DNA of 61,147 bases from SVTX01 sp045538195 (GTDB taxonomy: Bacteria; Bacillota; Clostridia; Oscillospirales; CAG-272): positions 1-61,147 of the forward strand of contig JAZSRA010000029.1 of the NCBI GenBank assembly GCA_045538195.1. Direction: 5' to 3'. The position numbers and the translations under genes are program-made. Shown one piece after another: positions 24,122 to 33,380 of the stretch (within the stretch, counting starts at the first letter, position 1; each line of letters starts with the position of its first letter). The notes beneath the pieces were generated by a model that saw only the letters and a program-made list of their open reading frames with translations, made no database searches and was not told the DNA's origin.

Positions 24122-25102
24122 ATGTATTTTTTTATAAATTTTTTGCGTGTATTGGCGACGATCTTGATAACCAATTCGCATTATAGCGAAATATGGCCTA
24201 TAGATGATCTGGCGGCAGGCGGATTGCTTGGCAATATTCTATTTTTTGCGTCATCGGGATTTTGCTTGTTCAACGTCAAGGAGAATTTTGGAAAATGGTA
24301 TTTAAAACGCATCGTTAAGATCTATCCCGTAACGGTGATTTTTACGTTGTTGACCGTTTTGATCGGCGACTATTCCTTGAATAGCGTAAATGATGCAGTC
24401 CAACTGTTTTTGTACCCTACCAACTATATGTTCCTCGTTTGGCTGATGATTTCTTATGTAGCGTTTTACGTGATAGCTTGGTTGTCGAAAAAGTATGATA
24501 AAGCTACGGAATTTACGTTGGCGGTAGTGGTGCTTTCTTGGATGCTGACGTATTTTCTCTTGGTCGATAAATCGATCTATCACATCGATGACGTAAGCAA
24601 ACCGTTTATTTTGTTTTTGTACTTTTCGAGTATGCTTATCGGCGCGCTGTTCAAAAAATATGCCGATAAATTCAGCAAGGCGAAATTTGTTAACGTATTA
24701 TTGCTGTTCGTAAGCTTGGCACTATATTTTGGATCAAAGATCGCCTTTTCCAAAATCGCATCCATCGCGTTTTGGCAGATATTGAATCAGTTAAGCATTT
24801 TGCTGGTGCTGTATTTTATATTCGCTGTGTTTATGGGATTGGAGAACCAGCTGAAAAAGCTTCCCACTTGGATCAATAAAGCGGTAAAGTTTTTGTCGGG
24901 AATTACGTTGCACATTTATATCGTGCAATTTGTGATAATTCGCAGATTGGAAGGCTTGGTATTCCCTGTGAATTTCTTTGCCGCAACGGGCTGCATCTTG
25001 GCATTGGCTTGCGCCGTATACTATGCGGAATATTTCGTCAAAAAGAGCGTATCAGTATCCATTGACAAAATTAAAGGAAATAGAAAAAAATGCAGAAAGT
25101 AA
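24122..25102 (+). CDS. Membrane acyltransferase (OafA/WecH-type, acyltransferase 3)
   Basis: 326 residues from the ATG at 24122, one base after the previous stop, with AAGGA upstream. Nine to ten membrane segments. The N-terminus (FLRVLATILITNSHY) carries the Arg and His typical of the family, followed by LFFASSGFCL. Such proteins put O-acetyl or other acyl groups on surface sugars from the membrane. It overlaps the next gene by 13 bp. Probably acetylates the polysaccharide; the sugar is unknown. Confidence 0.85.
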   Translation: MYFFINFLRVLATILITNSHYSEIWPIDDLAAGGLLGNILFFASSGFCLFNVKENFGKWYLKRIVKIYPVTVIFTLLTVLIGDYSLNSVNDAVQLFLYPTNYMFLVWLMISYVAFYVIAWLSKKYDKATEFTLAVVVLSWMLTYFLLVDKSIYHIDDVSKPFILFLYFSSMLIGALFKKYADKFSKAKFVNVLLLFVSLALYFGSKIAFSKIASIAFWQILNQLSILLVLYFIFAVFMGLENQLKKLPTWINKAVKFLSGITLHIYIVQFVIIRRLEGLVFPVNFFAATGCILALACAVYYAEYFVKKSVSVSIDKIKGNRKKCRK

Positions 25103-26034
25103 CGATTAAAAAGACCGATCTCGCGGTCTCCGCACTTTGTATGGGAGGTTGCCCCCTTGGCGGTTACGGCTGGGGAGATACCAAAAGAGAAGAGCTTATC
25201 AGCGCGGTCAAGACCGCGGTGGATAATGGAATCAACTTTTTTGATACCGCCGACACCTACGGACTCGGTGAAAGCGAAAGAACTCTTGCCGAGGCACTGG
25301 ATAAGGGCGTGAATGATGTGATAATCACCACTAAATTCGGTGTGCGCGTCGAAAACGGAAAAACGAACTACGATAATTCCCGCGAATACATATTCAAAGC
25401 GGTTGAGGGCAGCTTGAAAAGATTAAACCGTGATTATATTGATCTCTATCAGGTTCATTACCGTGACGGAGTTACTCCCCTTGAGGAGGTTGCCGAAACG
25501 CTTGAGATTTTGCGTCAGCAGGGCAAGATACGATATTTCGGATTGTCAAATATCCACGAGCAGGATATTGCAGAATTAAAAGCGTTTGGGGATAGCAACC
25601 CGTTCGTCTCATTTCAGAATGAGTATAGTCTGGCTTGCAGAAAGAACGAAAATGATATGTTCCGCTTCCGAGATGAGTTTTCAATGACACCTTTTACCTG
25701 GGGCAGTCTCGGACAAGGCATTTTAAGCGGCAAATATGATAAAAATTGCACCTTTGAGTCAAATGACCGCCGTTCTCGCGAGATCTATGTGAATTTCCAC
25801 GGTGAAAAGCTCTTAAAGAACCTTGAGATCGTGGAGGTCTTAAAGGAAATTGCCGAGGAGCAAAATAAATCGGTCTCCTCGGTAGCCATCCGTTGGATAT
25901 TGGATTACTTGGAGGACTCGGTTGTGATAGTCGGTGCAAAATCTCCCAAACAAATATTGCAGAACGCGGAGGCGTTGGATTGGACGCTGACACAGGAACA
26001 AATTAACCGATTAGAAAAGGTTTCAAAGGAGTAA
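25090..26034 (+). CDS. Aldo/keto reductase
   Basis: 314 residues, normal AKR length. It is a cytosolic (alpha/beta)8 barrel using NAD(P)H. Visible are the catalytic Asp and Tyr in FFDTADTYGLGESE (about 48-60), Lys in TTKFG (about 83), His in QVHY (about 122), and the C-terminal cofactor loop GAKSPKQ. Placed between an acyltransferase and a split transketolase inside the polysaccharide operon, it may reduce a keto-sugar intermediate. Confidence 0.9.
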   Translation: MQKVTIKKTDLAVSALCMGGCPLGGYGWGDTKREELISAVKTAVDNGINFFDTADTYGLGESERTLAEALDKGVNDVIITTKFGVRVENGKTNYDNSREYIFKAVEGSLKRLNRDYIDLYQVHYRDGVTPLEEVAETLEILRQQGKIRYFGLSNIHEQDIAELKAFGDSNPFVSFQNEYSLACRKNENDMFRFRDEFSMTPFTWGSLGQGILSGKYDKNCTFESNDRRSREIYVNFHGEKLLKNLEIVEVLKEIAEEQNKSVSSVAIRWILDYLEDSVVIVGAKSPKQILQNAEALDWTLTQEQINRLEKVSKE

Positions 26035-26041
26035 TAAACGT

Positions 26042-26893
26042 ATGAAAAGCGAACAGTTGGCTTGGCTTATAAAGCGTCACGGAGTTGAGATGACGCATAT
26101 TTCTCACGGCAGCCATATAGGAGCTATCTTGTCGGTTGCCGACATAGTTGCCGTGCTTTATAACGACGTTGCGAATTTTTCGCCCGAAAACATTAATGAC
26201 GAAAACCGTGACAGAATAGTTTTAAGTAAGGGTCATGCGGGTGCGGCTATATATGCCGCTTTGGCTGAAAAGGGATTTTTCGACAGAGAAGAACTTAAAA
26301 CGCACTATGCGGACGGTAGCCGTCTTTCGGGCCACGTTTCCCACAAGGGTATTCCCGGTGTAGAGGTCTCAACAGGCTCGCTTGGTCACGGCGCTTGTAT
26401 TGCGGCAGGAATGGCACTTAATGCCAAGCTCAACAACAAGCCCTATTACACCTACGCTATCGTAGGCGACGGAGAATGTGACGAGGGATCTATCTGGGAA
26501 ATGGCGCTTTTTGCAAATCAGTTTGGTCTCAATCAGTTCGTGGTAGTAGTAGACCATAACAAGATGCAGAGCTTGGATTTTTGCGAAAATACGCTGTCTC
26601 TTGCTCCTTTTGCGGATAAATGGAGGGCGTTTGGTTGGAACGTCCTTGAGATCGACGGACATGATCATGACGCACTTCGCGCGGCTTTTGCCAAGGCAAA
26701 GGAGAGCGAGGACAAGCCTACCGTAATCATCGCGAACACGGTAAAGGGCAAAGGCATTTCTTTTATGGAATTTGATATTTTGTGGCACTACCGTTTCCCG
26801 CACGAGGGCGAAGAATATGACGGAGCGTTGAAGGAGCTTCACGCGGCTATGCCCGAAGGAATTGTTGATCCTTACGAGGAGGAAGCGAAATGA
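26042..26893 (+). CDS. Transketolase, N-terminal subunit
   Basis: 283 residues. It carries the thiamine diphosphate site as GDGECDEGSIWE (about 140) with the later Asn in VDHNKMQ, plus SKGHAGAA (about 61) and GSLGHG (about 113). It is one half of a split transketolase; its stop overlaps the start of the other half by 4 bp. Its place in a polysaccharide operon suggests a dedicated two-carbon transfer, for instance to make a branched or rearranged sugar, rather than a general pentose-phosphate role. That is inference. Confidence 0.9.
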   Translation: MKSEQLAWLIKRHGVEMTHISHGSHIGAILSVADIVAVLYNDVANFSPENINDENRDRIVLSKGHAGAAIYAALAEKGFFDREELKTHYADGSRLSGHVSHKGIPGVEVSTGSLGHGACIAAGMALNAKLNNKPYYTYAIVGDGECDEGSIWEMALFANQFGLNQFVVVVDHNKMQSLDFCENTLSLAPFADKWRAFGWNVLEIDGHDHDALRAAFAKAKESEDKPTVIIANTVKGKGISFMEFDILWHYRFPHEGEEYDGALKELHAAMPEGIVDPYEEEAK

Positions 26894-27807
26894 GAGATAC
26901 GTTCGTAAAAACCTTGCTTGAAATTGCAAAGAAAGATAAAAATGTTTACATAGTCACCGGCGACCTTGGCTTTGGCGTATTGAAGCCATTTTGGAATGAG
27001 TTGCCCGATCAGATCATAAACGCAGGTATCGCCGAGCAGAATATGACTTCTATCGCGGCGGGACTTGCTATGCAGGGCAAGATAGTATATACCTATTCGA
27101 TAGGAAACTTCCCAACACTTCGCTGTATCGAGCAGATAAGAAACGATTGCGCGTACCACAACGCAAATGTAAAGGTAGTTTGTGTAGGCGGTGGATTTGT
27201 TTACGGTTCGCTTGGTATGAGTCACCACGCGACGGAAGACATCGCTATGATGCGCGCTCTGCCCGCAGTAACAGTGTTAGCTCCAGGCGATCTGGTGGAA
27301 GCGGCGGCGGCGACCAAGGCGATCTACGAGCAGCCGGGTACCTGCTATCTCCGTCTTGGCAGAGGCGGTGAGAAGCGTATTCACGAGAAGTTAGAAGGAT
27401 TTAAGGTCGGCAAGGCAATCGAGATACAGAAGGGTGAAAAAGTTGCCGTTTTCTCAGCAGGTGCGATCTTTGACGAGGTCGACGAAGCATGCAGAGAATT
27501 AAAGGCGCAGGGCATTGTACCTACTGTATACACTTTCCCAACGATCAAACCGATCGACAGAGAAGTGATACTTGATTGTGCCAAAAACTGCAAGGCGATC
27601 GTTACCGTAGAAGAACACAACCTTAGCGGCGGTTTTGGTTCTGCCGTTGCCGAGGTTCTGGCGGAAGCCGACGGAGTACGCGCCAAGCTTGTCCGCGTTG
27701 CTCTTGAAGATAGATATTCCTCTATCGTCGGAAGCCAGAAATATTTGAGAAAACAATATCACATTGACGCGAAAACGATTATAGAAAGAGTAAAAGAGAA
27801 TTGGTGA
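26890..27807 (+). CDS. Transketolase, C-terminal subunit
   Basis: 305 residues: pyrimidine-binding domain (about 1-165) with the activating Glu in GIAEQNMTSIAAGLA (about 56), then the C-terminal Rossmann-like domain (about 185-300). It starts inside the last codons of the N-terminal subunit (ATGA overlap), so the two are made together and form the active enzyme. It ends just before a glycosyltransferase gene. Confidence 0.9.
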   Translation: MRDTFVKTLLEIAKKDKNVYIVTGDLGFGVLKPFWNELPDQIINAGIAEQNMTSIAAGLAMQGKIVYTYSIGNFPTLRCIEQIRNDCAYHNANVKVVCVGGGFVYGSLGMSHHATEDIAMMRALPAVTVLAPGDLVEAAAATKAIYEQPGTCYLRLGRGGEKRIHEKLEGFKVGKAIEIQKGEKVAVFSAGAIFDEVDEACRELKAQGIVPTVYTFPTIKPIDREVILDCAKNCKAIVTVEEHNLSGGFGSAVAEVLAEADGVRAKLVRVALEDRYSSIVGSQKYLRKQYHIDAKTIIERVKENW

Positions 27808-27808
27808 A

Positions 27809-28879
27809 ATGAAGAAAGTGTTGATTTTAGCCAATGACGTAACGACTATCTTGCAATTCCGCTGCGAGCTTGTGACGGCGTTGGTAGAGGAAGGACACAA
27901 GGTTACCGTCAGTGTGCCTAAAAGCGAGAGAGTTTCCGAGATAGAGGCGCTTGGCGCAAAGGTGATTGAAACCGAGGTGTCAAGACACGGCAAAAATCCT
28001 TTTAAAGACTTGAAGCTTTTGAGTGACTACAAGAAATTACTTAAAGTTATCAAGCCCGACATCGTGCTTACGTTTACGATCAAGCCGAACGTCTATGGCG
28101 GTATGGCTTGCGGACGCTTAAAAATACCGTACGTTGCCAACGTTACGGGACTTGGCGTTGTGGGCGAAGGTGGTATCATGCAGAAGCTGACGCTGTGGCT
28201 GTATAAAAAAGGCTTGAAAAAGGCAAAATGCGTGTTCTTCCAAAATCAAGCCAACGAAAAATTTTTCCGCGAAAAAAAGGTAGTTCGCGGAGAAAGCAAG
28301 CTTTTGCCCGGATCGGGAGTTAATGTGAAGAAATTTTCATTTCTTGAATATCCTCCCGAGGAGACTGAAACTAATATAGTGTTCGTTGGAAGAATCATCA
28401 AAGATAAAGGTGTGTTCGAGTTAGCTGATGCGGCTAAACGTCTTTCGTATAACAAGAAATTGAAATTCACAATTGTGGGTGACGTGGAATACGGAGCGGA
28501 AAACCCCTTTATAGAATTGCCAAACGTTGAATGTGTAGGTTTCCATAAGGACGTAAGACCTTATTTGAAGGATGCGAACGCAATCGTGTTGCCATCCTAT
28601 CACGAGGGAATGGCAAACGTATTGCTTGAGGCAGCATCGTCCGGTCGCCCGATTTTAGCGTCGGATATCCCGGGTTGCCGAGAAACCTTTGACGAGGGTG
28701 TAACGGGCTTTGGATTTAAAGCCAAGGACGTAGACAGTATAACGGCGGCGATCGAAAAGTTTGTCGCTCTGCCTTACGAGCAAAAATGCGAAATGGGCAA
28801 GGCAGGCAGAAAAAAGATCGAAAACGAATTCAACCGAGAAATCGTAGTAAAAAAATATTTAGAGCAAGTTAATTCGTGA
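27809..28879 (+). CDS. Glycosyltransferase family 4
   Basis: 356 residues, GT-B fold. The N-terminal domain begins KKVLILANDVTTILQFR, and the C-terminal nucleotide-sugar domain has VFVGRIIKDKGVFEL (about 190) and LPSYHEGMANVLLEAASSGRPI in pieces (about 260), the EX7E region of GT4. It resembles PglA-like enzymes that add the second sugar to undecaprenyl-diphosphate-linked acceptors, which fits its place early in the operon. Donor sugar not determined. Confidence 0.88.
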   Translation: MKKVLILANDVTTILQFRCELVTALVEEGHKVTVSVPKSERVSEIEALGAKVIETEVSRHGKNPFKDLKLLSDYKKLLKVIKPDIVLTFTIKPNVYGGMACGRLKIPYVANVTGLGVVGEGGIMQKLTLWLYKKGLKKAKCVFFQNQANEKFFREKKVVRGESKLLPGSGVNVKKFSFLEYPPEETETNIVFVGRIIKDKGVFELADAAKRLSYNKKLKFTIVGDVEYGAENPFIELPNVECVGFHKDVRPYLKDANAIVLPSYHEGMANVLLEAASSGRPILASDIPGCRETFDEGVTGFGFKAKDVDSITAAIEKFVALPYEQKCEMGKAGRKKIENEFNREIVVKKYLEQVNS

Positions 28880-28905
28880 AAGTAAACGTTAGGAGACAGA
28901 GAAAT

Positions 28906-30222
28906 ATGTACGCAGATCTTTATGAGAAAATAGTAAAAGGCGAGGAAAAAATTTCGCTTGTAGGTCTTGGATACGTCGGTATGCCGATAGCAGTTGCTTT
29001 CGCAAATAAGGTCAAGGTCGTTGGCTACGACCTGAACAAAGCAAAAATCGAGCTTTATAAATCGGGAGTAGATCCCACGAATGAAGTCGGCAACGACGCG
29101 ATCAAAAACAGCACGGTCGAATTCACTGCGGACGAAACCAAGCTCCGTGAAGCCAAGTTTCATATCGTAGCCGTCCCCACTCCCGTTTACGATGACCATA
29201 CTCCCGATCTGACACCCGTTGAGGGTGCAAGCAAAATTCTGGGAAGAAACCTTGTCAAAGGTAGCGTCGTTGTGTATGAGTCCACCGTTTATCCCGGAGT
29301 TACAGAGGACGTTTGCGTTCCCATTCTTGAAAAAGAGTCGGGTTTGAAGTGCGGCGTTGATTTCAAGGTCGGCTACTCGCCTGAACGAATCAACCCCGGA
29401 GACAAGGTACACCGCCTTGAAACTATCACTAAGATCGTTTCTGGTATGGACGAGGAAACGCTTGACGTCGTTGCGAAGGTTTATGAGCTTGTAGTTGACG
29501 CGGGCGTGCATAGAGCCTCCTGCATCAAGGTCGCGGAGGCGGCAAAGGTAATCGAAAACAGCCAGCGCGACATCAACATCGCGTTTATGAACGAGCTTTC
29601 GATCATTTTCAACAAGATCGGCATAGACACGAAATCGGTCTTGGAGGCGGCAGGAACAAAGTGGAATTTCCTTAAGTTTTATCCCGGCTTGGTGGGAGGT
29701 CACTGCATCGGCGTCGATCCTTATTATCTGACCTATAAAGCAGAGCAGCTCGGCTATCATAGTCAGGTAATCCTTGCAGGTCGCCGGATCAACGACGATA
29801 TGGGCAAATACGTTGCCGAAAACATAGTAAAGAATCTTATTAAAGCAGAAAAAGCGGTCAAAAATGCCAAGGTGGCTATTCTTGGCTTTACGTTCAAGGA
29901 AAATTGCCCCGATACGAGAAATACAAAGATCTACGACATCGTAAAAGAGCTTCGTGAGTACGGTATTGAGCCTACGATTGCGGATCCTACCGCAGATGCG
30001 GCAGAGGCAAAGCATCTTTACGGCGTTGAGTTCGTAGATATCAATACTATCAAGGAAATGGACGCTGTCGTATTGGCGGTTGCTCATAGCGAATTTGCCA
30101 ACTTTACAATGGCGGATATGGACAAGTTCTTCGGCAACGGTCAAAAGGTATTGTTAGATATCAAGGGACTTTTGAACAGAAGCGAATACGAAAAAGCTGG
30201 ATACAGCTATTGGAGATTATAA
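28906..30222 (+). CDS. Nucleotide-sugar 6-dehydrogenase, probably UDP-GalNAc to UDP-GalNAcA
   Basis: 438 residues from the ATG at 28906, chosen for the AGGAGACAG site. It oxidises C6 of a UDP-sugar with NAD+. The Rossmann motif VGLGYVGMP is near 23, the substrate motif PTPVYDDHTPDL near 92, and the catalytic Cys in GGHCIGVDPYYL near 266. It resembles the WbpA/TviB group, and the next gene is a TviC/WbpP-like 4-epimerase, the known pairing that makes UDP-N-acetylgalactosaminuronic acid. Confidence 0.9.
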   Translation: MYADLYEKIVKGEEKISLVGLGYVGMPIAVAFANKVKVVGYDLNKAKIELYKSGVDPTNEVGNDAIKNSTVEFTADETKLREAKFHIVAVPTPVYDDHTPDLTPVEGASKILGRNLVKGSVVVYESTVYPGVTEDVCVPILEKESGLKCGVDFKVGYSPERINPGDKVHRLETITKIVSGMDEETLDVVAKVYELVVDAGVHRASCIKVAEAAKVIENSQRDINIAFMNELSIIFNKIGIDTKSVLEAAGTKWNFLKFYPGLVGGHCIGVDPYYLTYKAEQLGYHSQVILAGRRINDDMGKYVAENIVKNLIKAEKAVKNAKVAILGFTFKENCPDTRNTKIYDIVKELREYGIEPTIADPTADAAEAKHLYGVEFVDINTIKEMDAVVLAVAHSEFANFTMADMDKFFGNGQKVLLDIKGLLNRSEYEKAGYSYWRL

Positions 30223-30223
30223 G

Positions 30224-31198
30224 ATGGGATATAAGCATTTACAGTTTCCCGAAGGGGCAAAATTTCTCGTAACGGGCGGAGCGGGCTTTATCGGCTCTAA
30301 CCTTTGTGAGACTATTTTGAATATGGGATACAAGGTTCGTTGCCTTGACGATATCTCTACGGGTAAGCAGGCAAACGTGGATATGTTTCTCGGAAACCCG
30401 AATTATGAATTTATCAAGGGCGATATTAAGGACCTCGATATTTGCATGAAGGCTTGCGAGGGCGTCGATTACGTACTCAACCAAGCCGCGTGGGGAAGCG
30501 TGCCACGTTCGATCGAAATGCCGATCTTCTACTGCAAAAATAACATCGAGGGTACTTTGAATATGCTCGAGGCAGCACGCCGGCAGGGTGTAAAGAAATT
30601 TGTTTACGCTTCGTCGTCGTCGGTCTACGGCGATGAACCCAATCTGCCTAAAACCGAGGGCAGAGAAGGCAATTTGCTTTCTCCCTATGCGCTTACAAAG
30701 CGTTGCGATGAGGAATGGGCAAAGCTCTATACGAAGCTTTATGGTCTGGACACCTACGGAATGAGATACTTCAACGTATTCGGTCGCAGACAAGACCCCA
30801 ACGGCGCGTATGCCGCGGTTATTCCGAAGTTTATAAAGCAGCTTTTGAACGACGAACAGCCTACTATCAACGGCGACGGTAAGCAGAGCCGCGACTTTAC
30901 GTATATTGATAACGTTATTGAGGCAAATCTGAAGGCTTGTCTTGCTTCACACGAAGCGGCAGGCAGAGCCTACAATATCGCATACGGCGGCAGAGAATAT
31001 CTGATAGATATTTACTATACGCTGACAAAGGCGTTGGATAAGGACATCGAACCAAACTTCGGTCCCGACAGAAAGGGAGATATCAAGCACTCCAACGCGG
31101 ATATTTCCGCAGCAAAAGAAATGCTTGGCTATGACCCTGACTACGATTTTGCAAAAGGCTTGAACGAAGCAATCGCTTGGTATAAGGAGAATTTGTAA
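30224..31198 (+). CDS. NAD-dependent epimerase, UDP-GlcNAc 4-epimerase type (TviC/WbpP-like)
   Basis: 324 residues, extended SDR. TGGAGFIGSN is near 17, SSSSVYGD near 130, and the catalytic Tyr/Lys in SPYALTKR near 153; GMRYFNVFGRRQDP follows. The 15-residue N-terminal extension and PRSIEMP region match the UDP-GlcNAc/GlcNAcA 4-epimerase group. With the dehydrogenase upstream it should supply UDP-GalNAcA. One base separates the genes on each side. Confidence 0.88.
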   Translation: MGYKHLQFPEGAKFLVTGGAGFIGSNLCETILNMGYKVRCLDDISTGKQANVDMFLGNPNYEFIKGDIKDLDICMKACEGVDYVLNQAAWGSVPRSIEMPIFYCKNNIEGTLNMLEAARRQGVKKFVYASSSSVYGDEPNLPKTEGREGNLLSPYALTKRCDEEWAKLYTKLYGLDTYGMRYFNVFGRRQDPNGAYAAVIPKFIKQLLNDEQPTINGDGKQSRDFTYIDNVIEANLKACLASHEAAGRAYNIAYGGREYLIDIYYTLTKALDKDIEPNFGPDRKGDIKHSNADISAAKEMLGYDPDYDFAKGLNEAIAWYKENL

Positions 31199-32074
31199 AT
31201 GGATTATAAAAAGATTTTCAAAAATCGAGAGTTCCGTTTGAAGCTTATAAACTGTTTGTGTTTTATTCCTACAAAGCCATATCTGAAGATGGTATACAAA
31301 ATCAAAACGGGAAAAAAATTGAACCTTAAAAATCCCGTTGGATTTAATGAGAAGCTGAATTGGCTGAAAATTCATGATATCACCCCTTATTATACCGACT
31401 ATGTGGATAAGATAAAGGTGCGCGATATCATTAAAGAAAAGCTGGGCGAAGATATTTGTTTCCCTTTGCTGGGGCAGTGGGAAAGATATGAGGATATTGA
31501 TTTTTCAAAGCTGCCCGATCAGTTTGTTCTGAAATGCAATCACGATTCGGGAAGTGTTAAAATTGTTAAAGATAAATCGACAATTAATTATGAAGAATTT
31601 GCGGAATTTTACAAATCCAGATTAAAATTGAATCCGTATACCATTGGGCGAGAATATCCCTATAAAGATGTTAAACCTATGATTATGGCGGAAAAATATA
31701 TGGTTCCGGAAGGGGCAAGCGACATTGAAGATTACAAGTTTTTCTGTTTTAACGGAAAGCCTGAAATTATGTTTATTGCAACAGACAGAAGTACGGATGT
31801 TAAATTTGATTTCTTTGATATGGATTTCAACCATTTGGATATTGAAAATATTCATCCACAATCAGACAAAAAAATCGTGAAACCTACTTTGTTTGAAGAA
31901 ATGAAAGAAGTTGCTACAAAGCTATCAGCGGGCATAAAATTTGTGCGCATAGATTTATATGAAATTGATGGGAAGATTTATTTTGGAGAATACACTTTTT
32001 TTCATGGCGGTGGCTTTTGGTTGATTAAGCCTGATGAATGGGAGAAAAAATTAGGAGATTTGATAGATATTTAA
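31199..32074 (+). CDS. TupA-like ATP-grasp protein
   Basis: 291 residues of the TupA-like ATP-grasp family found in teichuronic acid and capsule loci. Visible are NPVGFNEKLNWLK near 42, FVLKCNHDSG near 105 and a C-terminal metal-binding stretch FVRIDLYEIDGKIYFGE near 245. TupA is thought to attach an amino acid or similar group to the polymer, or to act as a transferase; its reaction is not well established. From here to about 40.5 kb the DNA is visibly more A+T-rich than the flanking genes. Confidence 0.8.
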   Translation: MDYKKIFKNREFRLKLINCLCFIPTKPYLKMVYKIKTGKKLNLKNPVGFNEKLNWLKIHDITPYYTDYVDKIKVRDIIKEKLGEDICFPLLGQWERYEDIDFSKLPDQFVLKCNHDSGSVKIVKDKSTINYEEFAEFYKSRLKLNPYTIGREYPYKDVKPMIMAEKYMVPEGASDIEDYKFFCFNGKPEIMFIATDRSTDVKFDFFDMDFNHLDIENIHPQSDKKIVKPTLFEEMKEVATKLSAGIKFVRIDLYEIDGKIYFGEYTFFHGGGFWLIKPDEWEKKLGDLIDI

Positions 32075-32105
32075 TGATATGAGTATTTATCAATAGGACA
32101 CAAAT

Positions 32106-33380
32106 ATGAAGGTGCTTTTTATTTCACAGTCTCCCATAAATGCAAGCGTTAGCGTTGGGAATACTTTTCTTAATGTTTTCAACGATCTTGAAGACGTTGA
32201 ATTTGGAAGCGTATATGCAAAGAATGGACTACCCGATGCGCGTATTAAAGTTGCGTTTCGCGTTAACGAAAAAATGATTATTAAGGGATTGCTTGGAAAA
32301 ACAGTGGGAGAGCACGTCTATTCCAGATATAATGGAGAAAAAGTGCTTGATGGGAAAGCAACAAGATTTGCGAAAAGAAAGCGTTGGACGTTGTTTTTCT
32401 GGGTGCAGAATTTGATTTGGAATTTGCCATTTTGGAAATCCAAGGAGCTGAAAAACTTTTTAGACGACTATAATCCTGATGTAATTTTTACGGTTTTAAG
32501 TGATTCTGTTCCTTTAAATCGCATGATTCGTTTTGTGCAAAAGTATACAAATAAACCGTTGGCTTTGTATGCTTGGGACGATAATTACAGCATGCAGACG
32601 AGTGGAGCTTCTCCTTTAAAAAAATTGAATCGTTTAATAAGTAGAGCAAGTATGCGCAAAACTGTAAAAAATGCTTCTCAATTTTACGTTATTTCAAAAA
32701 TACAAAAAAACGAATATGAAGCTTGGTTTCAGCGAGAGTGTAAAATATTGACGAAATCAGAGGACTTTTCTTCAGAACCTTATTTCAAAGAAAATTACGG
32801 AATTCCTCTGCATCTTGTATTTACAGGCAATATTGGTATGAATCGTTGGAAGTCTTTGGGAATGATTGCAAGAGCTTTGCGACATATCAATAGCAATGGA
32901 TTAAAAGCACAATTATTTGTTTATTCGGGAAACAATCCCACGGATGAAATGTTAGCAACATTAAATGTCGAGAATTCCTCGTTTTTTATGGGGAGTGTTC
33001 CTGCTGAACAAGTGGCAGATTTGCAGAGAAGCGCGGATATCCTTGTTCACGTTGAGGGATTGGATAAAAATAGTCAAAGAGAAGTACATCAATCTTTTTC
33101 GACCAAATTGGTGGATTATTTCAAAATGGCGCGTCCAATTTTAGCAGTTGGACCGAAAAATGTTGCTTCTATCGAACATTTAAGAGAAAACAGTTGCGCA
33201 CTTTTAGCTGAAACAGAAAAAGAACTGTCTGAATGTTTACTGTCTGTTATTAACGATTATGATAAATTAAATTCATTTGCCAAAAATGCTTACGAATGCG
33301 GCAAAAAAAATCATGATCAAACAGTTATGAAAAAAATGTTGGAAACTGATATGCGACAATTGTGTAAGGGGAATAAATGA
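32106..33380 (+). CDS. Glycosyltransferase (GT4-like)
   Basis: 424 residues, GT-B fold. The N-terminal half is divergent (KVLFISQSPINASVSVGN; YNPDVIFTVLSDS near 120). The C-terminal half has LVFTGNIGMNRW near 238 and a phosphate-binding region HQSFSTKLVDYFKMARPILA near 325. A+T-rich and Lys-rich compared with the genes upstream. Its stop overlaps the next start by 4 bp. Donor and acceptor unknown. Confidence 0.78.
   Translation: MKVLFISQSPINASVSVGNTFLNVFNDLEDVEFGSVYAKNGLPDARIKVAFRVNEKMIIKGLLGKTVGEHVYSRYNGEKVLDGKATRFAKRKRWTLFFWVQNLIWNLPFWKSKELKNFLDDYNPDVIFTVLSDSVPLNRMIRFVQKYTNKPLALYAWDDNYSMQTSGASPLKKLNRLISRASMRKTVKNASQFYVISKIQKNEYEAWFQRECKILTKSEDFSSEPYFKENYGIPLHLVFTGNIGMNRWKSLGMIARALRHINSNGLKAQLFVYSGNNPTDEMLATLNVENSSFFMGSVPAEQVADLQRSADILVHVEGLDKNSQREVHQSFSTKLVDYFKMARPILAVGPKNVASIEHLRENSCALLAETEKELSECLLSVINDYDKLNSFAKNAYECGKKNHDQTVMKKMLETDMRQLCKGNK

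Noticed and set aside
28774..30144. 456-codon minus-strand ORF
   Set aside because: Opposite the UDP-sugar dehydrogenase, whose motifs are unmistakable.
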